Source: Thalassobacillus devorans MSP14
GTDB taxonomy: Bacteria > Bacillota > Bacilli > Bacillales > Halobacillaceae
Assembly: GCF_000496835.1 (NCBI RefSeq)
Contig: NZ_KI543239.1
Span: 141,947 to 205,946, forward strand
Reading direction: 5' to 3'
Length of the DNA stretch: 64,000 bases
How positions within the stretch are numbered: position 1 is the first letter of the stretch; every line of letters starts with the position of its first letter. The notes under the pieces are model-generated. The model worked only from the letters and a program-made list of their open reading frames with translations. It ran no database searches and was not told where the DNA came from. Below are positions 1 through 9,301 of the stretch, piece by piece. The position numbers and the translations under genes are program-made.

Positions 1-2
1 AC

Positions 3-39
3 CAGGGGGTGGTACCATTTAAATTGAACACCCCCCCTG
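3..39. repeat. Short inverted repeat at the window edge
   Basis: A 9-base arm CAGGGGGTG is answered by CACCCCCCCTG 17 bases later. There is no T-run, so it is a poor terminator. It could be the end of a mobile element or the 3' hairpin of a gene outside the window; the left edge prevents a decision. Confidence 0.3.
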
Positions 40-78
40 ATGAATTCATTGCAGCATACAAATCAATCAGATGATATG

Positions 79-1464
79 TCAGAAGTCAGTTGGCTGCACC
101 TTTAAGAGTCTGCGTTCAGCCTTGTAGTAATCGAGTTCATGATCCGTCATCAAAGCCAGATCATATAATTTATCTAATAAATATTTCCTGTCCATGTCAT
201 AGATGAACTCCGTTCCGATATGGTCGACTGTATTGTTGGCAAACTCCCAAAGTGCATCATGTTTATCGGGATCGATGGTTTGGGCTGCCAACGTGAGGGC
301 GACGATTATTTCTGTGATAATCGGATAATTTTCTCGCGCATAATGCCGTATATACCCGAATCCTCGATATAGATAGTAACCAAAATCTTCGGAGTCCATG
401 ATGATTCGTACCTGTTTTTCTGAGTCATGCAAATAAGGGGTAAAGGTGATGTAACTATCAACCGAAACAAGCAGGTCTGCCATCTGATGAATTGTATTAA
501 TGGTAGTGTTCGGGTCATTATTACTGATACTTTTAACCCCAATTTCAGCCAGCTTGGTCATTCCCATTTTTATGTCCTGAATCTCCGTTTCTTTATGGCC
601 GATCTCAATCAGACTGCGATATTTTTCTTCATCTATTTGTTCTTTACCTGGCCCCCAATAGGAAAAGAGCCGGTTATTTACTAAAGTGAAATCACCTACT
701 TTGGCATGTAGTTTGATAATGATATCATCTTTTCTTGCTTCTTCTAATATAGCCTGGAATTGGATTAATTGGATGTACCCTACTCGTGGAGCAGTGACAA
801 TCACTTCTTCGCCTTTGTAGCGCTCATATAAGTCGCCGGGTTCATTGGTCCGGAATTCCTCTAATTCATTATGAAGCGTTTCTTTGATGATTTCTTTTGA
901 TGCATTGTTCATCGTAATGGTTATATTGTGCACCTGCATCCATGTGACAGCATGGTTGATGAAGAAAATAAAAACCATCACAGTAAGAAATGCGAGAAAT
1001 ACCGTTGTCCCGGGGATGGCTACATAGTATTCATTGCGTTGGCTGGTGACAAACAGGAATACAACAAGTACATAGACAAAGCTTCCATGGAAAATCCCCA
1101 GTACATGTTGTGTTTTCCGATCAGCTACGAAGTTCACCAGCATTCGAGGTGAGAATTGACCGCTGAATGTGGTCAATACAACAAGAACGGAGTTCAGCGT
1201 AAAGGCACTTAGTGTCAGAATGCCACCGATCAGGGCTGCTAGCAACGTTTGAGAAGCAGAGGCCCGGGCATGGAAAAAGGTAGGTACATATTGGGATAAT
1301 TCCACTTGATAATCTAAATAAAGTGTTATGGCAGTAAGCAGCAAAGCGGATGCTACATAGACGAAGGGTGTAAACCACAATGTTTTTTGTAGCTCATGCT
1401 GGCGCTGTCGTTTAGACATCTGAAAATATTTTAGCAGGTCGAACGGCAAAATTTTACTCATCAT
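79..1464 (-). CDS. DUF2254 family integral membrane protein
   Basis: Predicted membrane protein of the DUF2254 family, function unknown. Three to four hydrophobic segments occupy the N-terminal third, followed by a soluble C-terminal part. The conserved stretch GQFSPRML...RKTQHVLG lies between the second and third segments. The start is placed at an ATG-ATG pair (1464) because AAAGGGGT precedes it by about 8 bases; the frame is open 90 bases further upstream, but that start has no ribosome site. A second member of the family lies at 20212-21543 and shares the same stretch, so the genome carries diverged paralogues. Family certain, function unknown. Confidence 0.85.
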   Translation of the reverse strand: MMSKILPFDLLKYFQMSKRQRQHELQKTLWFTPFVYVASALLLTAITLYLDYQVELSQYVPTFFHARASASQTLLAALIGGILTLSAFTLNSVLVVLTTFSGQFSPRMLVNFVADRKTQHVLGIFHGSFVYVLVVFLFVTSQRNEYYVAIPGTTVFLAFLTVMVFIFFINHAVTWMQVHNITITMNNASKEIIKETLHNELEEFRTNEPGDLYERYKGEEVIVTAPRVGYIQLIQFQAILEEARKDDIIIKLHAKVGDFTLVNNRLFSYWGPGKEQIDEEKYRSLIEIGHKETEIQDIKMGMTKLAEIGVKSISNNDPNTTINTIHQMADLLVSVDSYITFTPYLHDSEKQVRIIMDSEDFGYYLYRGFGYIRHYARENYPIITEIIVALTLAAQTIDPDKHDALWEFANNTVDHIGTEFIYDMDRKYLLDKLYDLALMTDHELDYYKAERRLLKVQPTDF

Positions 1465-1620
1465 GCTTGCATACCCCTTTATAACTATAATAATGATTGA
1501 ATAATAGGCAGTTACCCTGTCTATAGTCGGATAAAACCAGAAATGAAAGGACAAGGGTGATGATTACTAGTTTCTGACAATCTAATACATTTATTCGATA
1601 ACACGGAGGAGTGAAAGCTT

Positions 1621-2067
1621 TTGGAATGGAAACAGCAATCATTTCAACAATTATCTAACAAGAAGTTATATCAAATTCTGAAATTACGGGTGGACATATT
1701 TGTCGTAGAACAAGAATGTGCGTATCCGGAACTGGATGACCACGATGAAACTTCTACACACCTTTGGCTTGAGGAAGCGAATGAAATCATTGCTTATTGC
1801 CGGTTAGTTCCTGCGGGAGACAAGTATCCTTATGTTTCGATAGGGAGAGTGGTGGTCAACCAGAAATACCGGAGACAGGGATATGCCGAGGAGCTTATGA
1901 ATAAAGCTATCTCAGCTGTGAAAGACCAGGGTGAAGTAAAGGAAATATTTCTTCAGGGGCAAGAGCACCTCCGACATTTTTACAGCTCTTTCGGGTTCAA
2001 GGAAATTTCCGATGTCTATATGGATGATGGCATCCCCCATGTGGATATGCTGTTGCAGCTTGATTGA
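1621..2067 (+). CDS. GNAT family N-acetyltransferase, ElaA-like
   Basis: Small acetyl-CoA-dependent N-acetyltransferase of the ElaA subgroup, 148 residues, the usual length. The N-terminal signature (LRVDIFVVEQECAYPELD) and the acetyl-CoA loop (RVVVNQKYRRQGYAEEL) are both present. It starts with TTG behind a good GGAGGAG. The in vivo acceptor of ElaA proteins is not established. It is divergent from the upstream DUF2254 gene and 83 bases before the aldehyde dehydrogenase, without an obvious shared promoter. Confidence 0.85.
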   Translation: MEWKQQSFQQLSNKKLYQILKLRVDIFVVEQECAYPELDDHDETSTHLWLEEANEIIAYCRLVPAGDKYPYVSIGRVVVNQKYRRQGYAEELMNKAISAVKDQGEVKEIFLQGQEHLRHFYSSFGFKEISDVYMDDGIPHVDMLLQLD

Positions 2068-2150
2068 TACCTGATGCATATCGCTTGTTTGAATTCCTCT
2101 ATAAGGTGGAAAATAAGAGATGTATAATAAAACATTGGAGGTATATAACG

Positions 2151-3605
2151 ATGAGCCAACAACAGTTCACGAAACAATATATCAACGGAGAGTGGTTAGC
2201 AGGCTCAAGTGATAAAAAGGTAGAAAATATCAATCCTTATACAGAAGAAGTGATTGGGGTCATTCCTTCTGCCAATGCAGAGGATTTAGATAAAGCATAT
2301 AAAGGTGCAAAGCAGGCACAAAAAGAATGGGAGAAGTCGCTTCCTGCTGAAAAGCAGGCCAATTTTGAGAGACTTGTCCAAATCATGGATGATCGGAAAG
2401 AGGAAATCATTGATTGGCTGATCAAGGAATCAGGAAGTACAAAAATCAAGTCAGAAATTGAATTTCAGGCAGCCAGAGCGATTGTGAAGGAGTCTGTTTC
2501 TTTTCCTGCTAGGATGACAGGCACGATTTTACCTTCCAATACACCAGGAAAAGAAAACCGTGTTTATCGTAAAGCAAAGGGAGTCGTAGGTGTCATTGGT
2601 CCATGGAACTTCCCATTCCATTTGGCGCTGCGTTCGATAGCACCTGCAATTGCAACTGGTAATACAGTAGTAGTGAAACCTGCATCGGATGCACCGGTTA
2701 CTGCTGGCCTGTTGATTGCGGATCTATTTGAAGAAGCCGGATTTCCGGCAGGTGTCTTGAATGTAGTGGTCGGTCGCGGTTCTGAAATTGGAGATGACTT
2801 CCTGACTCATCCGATTCCGAAAGTATTTTCCTTTACAGGTTCCACAGAAGTAGGCAGCCATATCGGTGAACTTGCAGGGAAAAATATTAAAGAAACAACA
2901 CTGGAACTCGGCGGCAATAATGCCATGATCGTTCTTGAAGATGCAGATATCGATAAGGCCGTAGAAGCAGCTGCGTTTGGTAAATACCTGCATCAGGGGC
3001 AGATATGCATGGCGATCAACCGTGTCATAGTTCATGAGCAGGTTCATGATGATTTTGTAGAAGCATTCAGAAAGAAAGTAGAAGGATTGAAAGCTGGTGA
3101 TCCTTCCGAGGATGGTACGGTAGTAGGACCATTGATCAACCGTGATCAAGTCGAACGTATCCAGAAAGATATTGAAGAAAGTGTGCAGCAAGGAGCAACG
3201 AAATTGGTCGACGGTGATGTAAAAGGCAACCTGATGGATCCGATTGTGCTGACGGATGTTACCAATGAAATGCCGATTGCTAAAAACGAAATTTTTGGCC
3301 CAGTCATGCCGATCATCCAGGTGAAGGATGAAGAACAGGCAATCCGGTTTGCTAATGGCACGCCTTATGGGCTGAGCGGTTCTGTATTCACAGAAGACAG
3401 ACATCGTGGTGCCCTGGTGGCTGATCAAATTGAAACAGGGATGATTCATGTCAATGATCAATCTGTAAACGACGAAGCGCATGTAGCCTTCGGCGGTGAA
3501 AAAGATTCCGGAGTCGGCCGTTTCAACGGTCAGTGGGCCATTGATAAATTCACCACTGAAAAATGGATCAGTGTACAAAATGAATATCGCGAATTTCCAT
3601 TTTAA
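2151..3605 (+). CDS. NAD(P)-dependent aldehyde dehydrogenase (aromatic aldehyde type, YfmT-like)
   Basis: Oxidises an aldehyde to the acid using NAD(P). The 484-residue protein has the family catalytic pair: Glu252 in ELGGNN and nucleophile Cys286 in GQICM; the PWNFP cofactor motif is near residue 145. The C-terminus (FGGEKDSGVGRFNG, then QNEYREFPF) resembles the B. subtilis YfmT/vanillin dehydrogenase branch, so an aromatic aldehyde is the likeliest substrate, by family inference. The ATG at 2151 is chosen over an in-frame ATG at 2064 because GGAGG stands 8 bases before it and family N-termini match. Single gene, closed by a terminator hairpin. Confidence 0.92.
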   Translation: MSQQQFTKQYINGEWLAGSSDKKVENINPYTEEVIGVIPSANAEDLDKAYKGAKQAQKEWEKSLPAEKQANFERLVQIMDDRKEEIIDWLIKESGSTKIKSEIEFQAARAIVKESVSFPARMTGTILPSNTPGKENRVYRKAKGVVGVIGPWNFPFHLALRSIAPAIATGNTVVVKPASDAPVTAGLLIADLFEEAGFPAGVLNVVVGRGSEIGDDFLTHPIPKVFSFTGSTEVGSHIGELAGKNIKETTLELGGNNAMIVLEDADIDKAVEAAAFGKYLHQGQICMAINRVIVHEQVHDDFVEAFRKKVEGLKAGDPSEDGTVVGPLINRDQVERIQKDIEESVQQGATKLVDGDVKGNLMDPIVLTDVTNEMPIAKNEIFGPVMPIIQVKDEEQAIRFANGTPYGLSGSVFTEDRHRGALVADQIETGMIHVNDQSVNDEAHVAFGGEKDSGVGRFNGQWAIDKFTTEKWISVQNEYREFPF

Positions 3606-3613
3606 TTCTAATA

Positions 3614-3640
3614 GGAGGGGAGTAATCCCCTCCTTATTTA
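3614..3640 (+). terminator. Intrinsic terminator after the aldehyde dehydrogenase gene
   Basis: Perfect 7-bp stem GGAGGGG/CCCCTCC with a 6-base loop, followed by TTATTTA. Confidence 0.75.
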
Positions 3641-3642
3641 GT

Positions 3643-4238
3643 TTATTCAAGTATATGGCCGAATTGTGGAAGACTCAGTTTCAAAGTAATTTGGGTTCGT
3701 TACCGAGACAGGGGAAAGGGTGGCTGGGAAACGATTCGCTTTCCTGTGGGGGGAGGCTGGCAAGCCTCCTCGGCCGTTTCACGACCTGTGGGGTCTCGCC
3801 TAGCCCCTTCTCCCACGGGAGTCTCACCGTTTCCCCGCCACCTTATCCATATTTTGACGAACGAACCCTACGTTGTGAGAAGATATCTTCCACATTTTTC
3901 TGCATGAAAAGCTCAATGATTCAGGACATAAGCTCTTTTCAGCTGTTAAGATGGTGGTTCCGCATATCGATGTTTCCGTTAGTCTTACAAACGCAAGGAG
4001 GGCCGGGAAATTGCGAGTCCTCGAAAATGCTACGCATTTTCTTCGTGCGGTGTTTATTCAAGAAGCTTATTCAAAGTCCTATGGGAGGATAGGACATGGT
4101 GAGATCCCGCAAGGCGGAGCCTGAGGAAGCTCACTGTCCGCCCATGGAAAGCGAGTGATTTCCCTGACCCCCAAACCGTTACTATCGTAACGGAAACAGT
4201 TTCTCTCGAAACTGAGTCTTCAGGAAAAGGGAGCTTAA
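3643..4238. repeat. Twin-hairpin intergenic element, copy A
   Basis: About 596 bp of non-coding repeat filling most of the gap between 3605 and 4345. Outer ends carry inverted GGAAGACTCAGTTTC / GAAACTGAGTCTTC. Inside are two tandem long imperfect hairpins: one around 3690-3880 with arms such as GGGTTCGTT/AACGAACCC and GGGAAACG/CGTTTCCCC, and one around 3975-4215 with arms TGTTTCCGTTA/TAACGGAAACA and GGGCCGGGAAATT/ATTTCCC. The first 375 bp are nearly identical, in reverse orientation, to copy C (30150-30528); the last 225 bp match copy B (11278-11510), including a small GAAAATG...CATTTTC hairpin that copy C lacks. Open frames inside are low complexity and mirror the repeat, so none is called. 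Confidence 0.85.
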
Positions 4239-4344
4239 CTGTAACATTAATACTGAAATTCAGCAGAGCTAAAGTCAATGGGTGAAACTTTCCGATCGGA
4301 GAATCGTATAGGTTAATAACACCGTACTGGAGGGGGAATAATGA

Positions 4345-4554
4345 ATGAACACAGGTGAAGGTTGTATTAAATGCGGCAGCACTGACGCAACTACAAAAGA
4401 TGTGTCAATGACAGGCTCCGGGTTATCAAAAATGATGGATGTGCAAAACAATAAGTTCACGGTTGTATCTTGTAAAAACTGTGGCTACTCGGAATTTTAT
4501 AATAAGAAAGCTTCCGCTGCAGGAAATATCTTTGATTTCTTTTTTGGTGGATAG
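4345..4554 (+). CDS. Small zinc-ribbon protein
   Basis: 69-residue protein with two CxxC knuckles (CIKC near residue 8 and CKNC near residue 44), the arrangement of a zinc-ribbon fold, and a hydrophobic Gly-Phe tail (IFDFFFGG). Related short proteins are annotated as zinc-ribbon or nucleic-acid-binding proteins; the function is not known. The ATG at 4345 sits behind GGAGGGGG; an overlapping ATG at 4341 runs into a stop after five codons. Single-gene unit followed by a terminator. Confidence 0.8.
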   Translation: MNTGEGCIKCGSTDATTKDVSMTGSGLSKMMDVQNNKFTVVSCKNCGYSEFYNKKASAAGNIFDFFFGG

Positions 4555-4564
4555 TTTATTAAAT

Positions 4565-4596
4565 CTGGCCTGGCATGTATGCCAGGTCAGGTTTTT
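4565..4596 (+). terminator. Intrinsic terminator after the zinc-ribbon gene
   Basis: 12-bp stem centred on CCTGGCAT/ATGCCAGG followed by GTTTTT. Confidence 0.8.
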
Positions 4597-4780
4597 CTGT
4601 ATTGCATGACGAATCTATAATCAAATTATGCTTAGTTGACTAGGGATACATAGTGGTAGAGTATGCTTGCAAGGAAGATAACCCTACTTGACTTTGTCTG
4701 CAGTTTTGCTCCGAAAAAATTCGAAGCCAACCCCTCCTACCAGGATGTGTGGAAAGGGGATTGAAAGGAAAAAATTTGCA

Positions 4781-4806
4781 GTTTAACTTTTATTCAAGAA
4801 AGGTAA
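4781..4806 (+). promoter_or_regulatory. Putative SigB promoter of the YtxH-type gene
   Basis: GTTTAA, 14 bases, then AGGTAA. The general-stress consensus is GTTTAA-N12-15-GGGTAT. It lies 78 bases before the ATG of a YtxH-type gene, a family whose B. subtilis members are SigB-controlled. Confidence 0.55.
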
Positions 4807-4883
4807 TTAAATAGAAGGATAGGAATTCATTACTGTTAGTAAGACACAAAAATTATTATTTATCCCTTTTAAGGAGTGGTTAG

Positions 4884-5390
4884 ATGGAACAGCAAACTCA
4901 AACCCAGGCACAAAACACACCAGAGCAAAAAAGTAGTAAACTAGTGAAGGCGATGGTAATCGGCGCAGTTGCTGGGGGCGCGCTTGCAATGATCGATTCT
5001 ACAACGCGCAAAAAAGTTCTTGATAATACCAATCAGGCCAAAGAAACGATCTCACAATTTGCCGCTGATGTGAAAGAGAACCCATCTGGCACAAAAGATG
5101 ATCTCATGGAGCGTATCCAGGATACATCTGCTGTACTAAGAGAGGCCGTTGCCAGCCTGCGGAATATCTATGAAAAAGCGAATGAAGATATTCTGGACAA
5201 AGTAACCGATGTACAGGATGATGCAAAAGAAGCGATCGCTGCTACGAAGGAAGCTGGAGAAGAACTTCAGGAAGCAGGGGACAAGATAAAGCAGGCAAAG
5301 GATGAAATGGTCAATGATTCTGATGTTTCTGCGGCTAATAACACGCAGACTTCATCCAGCAATGCATCACCTCAGAATAAAACGCAATAA
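4884..5390 (+). CDS. YtxH-type general stress protein
   Basis: 168 residues: a polar, Gln-rich head, one hydrophobic segment (MVIGAVAGGALAMI, about residues 23-36), then a long charged helical region rich in Ala, Glu, Lys and Asp likely to form coiled coil. This is the YtxH domain layout; B. subtilis YtxH is a SigB-dependent stress protein of unknown molecular function. AAGGAG precedes the ATG. Expression in stress is supported by the SigB-like promoter at 4781-4806 and by the sigB operon elsewhere in the window. Single-gene unit with its own terminator. Confidence 0.8.
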   Translation: MEQQTQTQAQNTPEQKSSKLVKAMVIGAVAGGALAMIDSTTRKKVLDNTNQAKETISQFAADVKENPSGTKDDLMERIQDTSAVLREAVASLRNIYEKANEDILDKVTDVQDDAKEAIAATKEAGEELQEAGDKIKQAKDEMVNDSDVSAANNTQTSSSNASPQNKTQ

Positions 5391-5397
5391 ACAACAA

Positions 5398-5438
5398 CAG
5401 CCTCAGGTTTGTGATAATCAGTCACCTGAGGCTGTTTT
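5398..5438 (+). terminator. Intrinsic terminator after the YtxH-type gene
   Basis: 11-bp stem CAGCCTCAGGT/ACCTGAGGCTG followed by TTTTAT. Confidence 0.85.
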
Positions 5439-5460
5439 ATATTGAATCATCAGTGTTTGT

Positions 5461-5562
5461 TTAGCGGAAATCACGTGTATCTTCCAATGTACGGCTCGTG
5501 ATCGCGTACCCTGCAATGGTAACAAGGGCTGCCAGGAAAAAGTAAAGGGTACCTTTTTTCAT
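5461..5562 (-). CDS. 33-residue single-pass membrane protein
   Basis: Short ORF starting MKKGTLYFFLAALVTIAGYA, a single transmembrane segment, with a charged tail ending TRDFR. An exact AAGGAGG lies 7 bases before the ATG, the main reason for calling it. It follows the YtxH-type gene in convergent orientation and precedes the start side of no other gene. No homologue is recognised; small envelope protein is the most that can be said. Confidence 0.6.
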   Translation of the reverse strand: MKKGTLYFFLAALVTIAGYAITSRTLEDTRDFR

Positions 5563-5600
5563 AAAATAACCTCCTTAAGATATAATGGCCGGTAACCGTC

Positions 5601-6812
5601 CTAGAATGGCCGGAACTTTCCTTTTTTCAATATTAGCTTCGGACCCCCAAGCAGGAAGAGCCAACGATTATCAATTACTTTCTTCATGGAAGAGGCTGTC
5701 TTGCCATATAGTTTCTTATCGTCAAATACAGTGCCCATGGCATCAGATTTTCCCAGAGAAGCTACGGTACCTTTATTATCAAATACAAAAGGTTCTAACG
5801 GTTCACTATGAAGGATTGCTTTAATGTTAGTGGCACAGGTATCAGCGTGTTGCATGGCAGACTGCGCGGTCGGTGGGTATGGGCGGTCTTCTTCTTTATT
5901 CATTACCCATGCACAGTCTCCCAAAATAAAGATATTGTTTTCACCTGGCGCCAGGAGCGTGTCTTCTACTGTGACCTTCCCTTTTGTCAATTCGAAACCG
6001 GATTTACTTAGAATCGAGTTTCCAGTGACACCTCCAGTCCATACGATGGTCCCGGCTTTGATTTCTTCGCCTTCGTTTACAACAAAAGCATCTTCTTTAC
6101 ATTCGGCGATTTTAGCGCCTTCCCGGAACTCTACTCCACGCTCTTCAAGAGATTTTTTGGCATAGGCGACAAGCTCTTCATCAAATCCAGGTAAGATGGA
6201 AGGTGCTGCTTCCACATTGATAATACGTGGGAGGTCTGGATCAATATCATACTTTTTGCAAAGTTTAGGTACTTGTTCAGCAAGCTCCCCAACAAATTCG
6301 ACTCCGGTAAATCCGCCTCCACCGACAAGTATAGACAGGCTTTCCGCTTTCGGATTTTCTTCATTGTTGTATTTGGCAAACTGGTATTCAATATGTTCGT
6401 AAATTTGGCGTGAACTGTCAACATCTTGAATGAAAAATGCATTTTCCTCCATACCTTTGATTCCAAATGTGTTTGTTTCAAAGCCAAGTGCAATGACAAG
6501 ATAGTCATAATTTAACTCGCCATTTTCCAGGACAACTGTTTGTTGATCTTTATTCACTTTGACTACTGAATCGTAGATTAAGCGTACCCGGTTCGGGTTG
6601 ATGACATCACTGATCATAATACGAGCCTGATTGGTATTGATGGTACCTGCAGCAACCTCATGCAGCCAGGTCGTCTGATAGTGGTAGTTATGCTTGTTTA
6701 CAAGGACAATTTCTGCTTCTTCAGGGCTGAGTTTTTTAGTCAATTGCTTTGTTGTCATCATACCGGCATATCCAGCGCCAAGGACAACAATTCTGGGTTT
6801 GTTTGTGCTCAT
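5601..6812 (-). CDS. yumB: Type II NADH:quinone oxidoreductase, YumB-like
   Basis: Single-subunit, non-proton-pumping NADH dehydrogenase or a close relative, passing electrons from NADH through FAD to menaquinone at the membrane face. The 403-residue protein has the FAD site GAGYAG at the N-terminus, the NADH site GGGGFTG near residue 165 and the late motif RPYPPTAQSAMQ. The C-terminus (KKVIDNRWLFLLGG) matches B. subtilis YumB better than Ndh/YjlD. GGAAGGAG precedes the ATG. The 250-bp upstream gap shows no clear Rex operator. Confidence 0.88.
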   Translation of the reverse strand: MSTNKPRIVVLGAGYAGMMTTKQLTKKLSPEEAEIVLVNKHNYHYQTTWLHEVAAGTINTNQARIMISDVINPNRVRLIYDSVVKVNKDQQTVVLENGELNYDYLVIALGFETNTFGIKGMEENAFFIQDVDSSRQIYEHIEYQFAKYNNEENPKAESLSILVGGGGFTGVEFVGELAEQVPKLCKKYDIDPDLPRIINVEAAPSILPGFDEELVAYAKKSLEERGVEFREGAKIAECKEDAFVVNEGEEIKAGTIVWTGGVTGNSILSKSGFELTKGKVTVEDTLLAPGENNIFILGDCAWVMNKEEDRPYPPTAQSAMQHADTCATNIKAILHSEPLEPFVFDNKGTVASLGKSDAMGTVFDDKKLYGKTASSMKKVIDNRWLFLLGGPKLILKKGKFRPF

Positions 6813-7064
6813 TTCATAAACTCCTTCCGATGTTGGAATGTAAAGCCTTGTTTCATTTTCTCTTATATTATTTACTTCCCCATATTAGCAAAGTTTTAAT
6901 ATAAATTATAGCAATATCCGATTTGTGAGACTAGATTTCGGCAAATATAGATAAAAATTGTTGGTATAGTTTTGTGTTCAAGAATATGTGGTACAAGGAT
7001 GGAGTACTATATTATTTTGTAAATACCAAGCTGCAAAGCTTAGGGGCAGGAGTGTGGAGAACTC

Positions 7065-7952
7065 ATGAAAGCAATGATTATAGCCAACCCTTCTTCAGGG
7101 AAGGAAAATGCATTGGAATACATTGAACAAATAGAAGCAATATTAAAAGAGAAAGGGTATGATTCCACAGTCAGCAAAACGGAAAAAGAGCTGGACGCCA
7201 CTTATTTTTGTCAAGATGCCTGTACAAATGAATACGATATGGTCGTTTCCTTAGGTGGAGACGGCACATTGCATGAGACTATCAATGGGCTGGTAGATCA
7301 GCTCCATAGACCAAAACTGGGGATTATCCCGTTAGGTACGGTCAATGATTTTGCCCGTGCTTTGAATATACCTCTCGATCCGGAAGAAGCAATAAAGCTG
7401 TTGAAATCTGATCATACGAAGAAGGTGGACATTGGTAAATTCAACGACCGATATTTTGTCAATATTGTAGCAGTCGGCGCTATCGCTGAAGCTACTTATG
7501 ATGTCACCCCAGATCAAAAGACAAAGCTGGGTCCGCTTGCCTATGTGTTGGAAGGGTTAAAAGAATTAACTTCAAACAGAGCCTACCCGTTGAATATTGA
7601 ATACGACGAAAAGAAATGGGAAGGGGATTCCTTATTATTTCTGGCTGCATTGACGCGATCTACCGGGGGGTTTGAAAAGTTGACACCTGAAGCGAGAGTA
7701 GATGATGGCATGCTGCATTGCTATGTCATCAAGCAGGTGAATATGATCCGGTTAGCTTCTATCGCAACAGCGATTCTTAAAGGAGAATTAAAAGAAGAGG
7801 AAGATGTAGAATACTTTACGGCTAAACACCTGAAGGTTTCATCTCCTGATCCACTGGTGACCAATGTAGATGGAGAACAAGGGGATCGTTTACCTGTTGA
7901 GATGGAAGTGAAGACAAGCCATATCGAAGTGGTTGTCCCTGAATTGGATTGA
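7065..7952 (+). CDS. Diacylglycerol kinase family lipid kinase (YegS/BmrU type)
   Basis: 295-residue member of the DAGK catalytic family. The N-terminal ANPSSGK and the nucleotide motif SLGGDGTLHE (about residues 64-73) are present, as is the GTVNDFAR loop. Such enzymes phosphorylate diacylglycerol or other lipids and help recycle the diacylglycerol released by lipoteichoic-acid synthesis; the exact substrate cannot be read from sequence. The paralogue at 35321-36214 has the same motifs. The yueI-like gene starts 55 bases downstream on the same strand, so the two may be co-transcribed. Confidence 0.88.
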   Translation: MKAMIIANPSSGKENALEYIEQIEAILKEKGYDSTVSKTEKELDATYFCQDACTNEYDMVVSLGGDGTLHETINGLVDQLHRPKLGIIPLGTVNDFARALNIPLDPEEAIKLLKSDHTKKVDIGKFNDRYFVNIVAVGAIAEATYDVTPDQKTKLGPLAYVLEGLKELTSNRAYPLNIEYDEKKWEGDSLLFLAALTRSTGGFEKLTPEARVDDGMLHCYVIKQVNMIRLASIATAILKGELKEEEDVEYFTAKHLKVSSPDPLVTNVDGEQGDRLPVEMEVKTSHIEVVVPELD

Positions 7953-8007
7953 TTTTTTAACTATAGTAAATTTACATTGTACCGATTGTTCATTAGGAGT
8001 GGCAGCA

Positions 8008-8454
8008 TTGAAAAAAGATGTCGATGATTATCTGCAAGAAGGAATATATGGTGCGAGGGAAACGAAACCGGCTGAGAGGAAACGTTTTTTAGGAACGCTT
8101 CGTGAGAGAGTCGTTTTAGCTTTGACTAAAGGACAAGTAATACAAAATAAAGGGTTGGATAATTTAGAACAGGAGATAAAGGATAACCCTGAAGCCAAGC
8201 TGCTTTTAAATGGTAATATCAGCTACCGTTTCCTGAAGGACTATAAAGCTGTGGCTGATAAATATGGATTACATCATACGACGATTTCTAACAGGGAATC
8301 GGAAACTGATATAGGAGCTGTTCTCACCTGCGACCATGCGATTGAAAAGCAAAACATTTTCTTTGAAGAGGTGGTAGAAGAAAGTAGTAACGAATCAGCA
8401 CAGGAAGCTGAGGGTATCACCGGTTTTTTGAAGAAAATATTTAAGGGTAAATAA
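8008..8454 (+). CDS. yueI: YueI family protein (DUF1694)
   Basis: 148 residues when started at TTG 8008, which has AGGAG 9 bases upstream; the open frame upstream overlaps the lipid kinase and looks non-coding. The N-terminal region (YLQEGIYGARETKPAERKR and TLRERVVLALTKGQV) is the signature of the YueI/DUF1694 family. The C-terminus is acidic then basic (FLKKIFKGK), longer than in B. subtilis YueI. Function unknown. A terminator follows at once. Confidence 0.85.
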   Translation: MKKDVDDYLQEGIYGARETKPAERKRFLGTLRERVVLALTKGQVIQNKGLDNLEQEIKDNPEAKLLLNGNISYRFLKDYKAVADKYGLHHTTISNRESETDIGAVLTCDHAIEKQNIFFEEVVEESSNESAQEAEGITGFLKKIFKGK

Positions 8455-8458
8455 AACA

Positions 8459-8502
8459 GCCCCCATAGCGGCAGGCGATATGCATCTATGGGGGCTTCAT
8501 TT
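8459..8502 (+). terminator. Intrinsic terminator after the yueI-like gene
   Basis: 10-bp stem GCCCCCATAG/CTATGGGGGC with a 17-base loop, then TTCATTTA. Confidence 0.7.
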
Positions 8503-8555
8503 ATGGGGGGCAGTACGTTTTATTTAGTATTGGCAGATATTGAACTGCCTTCTAT

Positions 8556-9092
8556 TCAGGCGTTCGATTCCGCTTGTTCCTGACGTTTTTTCATTCGTTT
8601 AGTCAGGAAGCCGCCTTTGAAGGTGCGTGGTTCGTACGAAACAACAAAAGCTTTCGGGTCCATGTGATCAATAATATCCATGAACTCTTTCTCACGGTTT
8701 CTTTTCGCCAATACATCCAGTCGGTAACGATGATCTTCAATACCTTCACCGATATAAGTCGTAACACCGAACCCGGATGCGCGCAGTGTTCGTACCAGTT
8801 CCTCGTTTCGATTCATTAAATTGACCTGGAATGTGACATAACCGATTTGCAGTTTGGTTTCGAGTAGACTTCCTAAGAAAAGTCCTATTCCAAAACCAAA
8901 AGCATAAGCGACCATATTCCATATATTTGATAAATCACTAAATACCAGCCCTAAGGAAATGACATAAATGAATCCTTCAAAAATACCAATGAAGGCCGCA
9001 ACATTTCGAATCCCTTTCACGACTAGGATAGTCCGGATCGTAACAATTGGTACCAATACTAACTGGGCAACAAAAATAATTAATGCTTCCAT
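8556..9092 (-). CDS. UPF0316 (YebE-like) membrane protein, DUF5698-DUF2179
   Basis: 178 residues: three hydrophobic segments (residues about 1-75) forming the DUF5698 part, then a soluble DUF2179 domain (from about residue 95, [20 protein letters not shown]). B. subtilis YebE has this layout; its function is unknown. The ATG at 9092 is preferred over an in-frame GTG at 9104 because the GGAG of the ribosome site overlaps that GTG. Convergent with the yueI-like gene. Confidence 0.88.
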   Translation of the reverse strand: MEALIIFVAQLVLVPIVTIRTILVVKGIRNVAAFIGIFEGFIYVISLGLVFSDLSNIWNMVAYAFGFGIGLFLGSLLETKLQIGYVTFQVNLMNRNEELVRTLRASGFGVTTYIGEGIEDHRYRLDVLAKRNREKEFMDIIDHMDPKAFVVSYEPRTFKGGFLTKRMKKRQEQAESNA

Positions 9093-9301
9093 TACATATA
9101 ACACTCCAATATCTAAGACATTTTAATTTCAATTATAATACTTCATTACCTTTAAGACTATTAAGGAAACTTTAATTTTATGAAATACTTAAGCGAAGGA
9201 GCTAAATGAGTGAAAATAATTATTTCCTGGGGAATATTGTTGTATGATGAAAATAAATGTAAAATGTTAGTAGCTAATACAAGAAAAAGCAGGTGGAGAG
9301 A

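Noticed and set aside
2724..3650. 308-codon frame antisense to the aldehyde dehydrogenase
   Set aside because: Shadow of a strongly conserved gene; no ribosome site and no protein-like pattern.
3496..4092. 198-codon frame through repeat copy A
   Set aside because: Runs through hairpin arms, starts inside the aldehyde dehydrogenase gene and has no ribosome site.
6923..6946. Rex-like site TTGTGA...GGCAAA before the NADH dehydrogenase gene
   Set aside because: The second half lacks TTCACAA; symmetry is too weak.
9206..9247. 13-codon frame MSENNYFLGNIVV behind AAGGAG
   Set aside because: Too short and unsupported by any other evidence.
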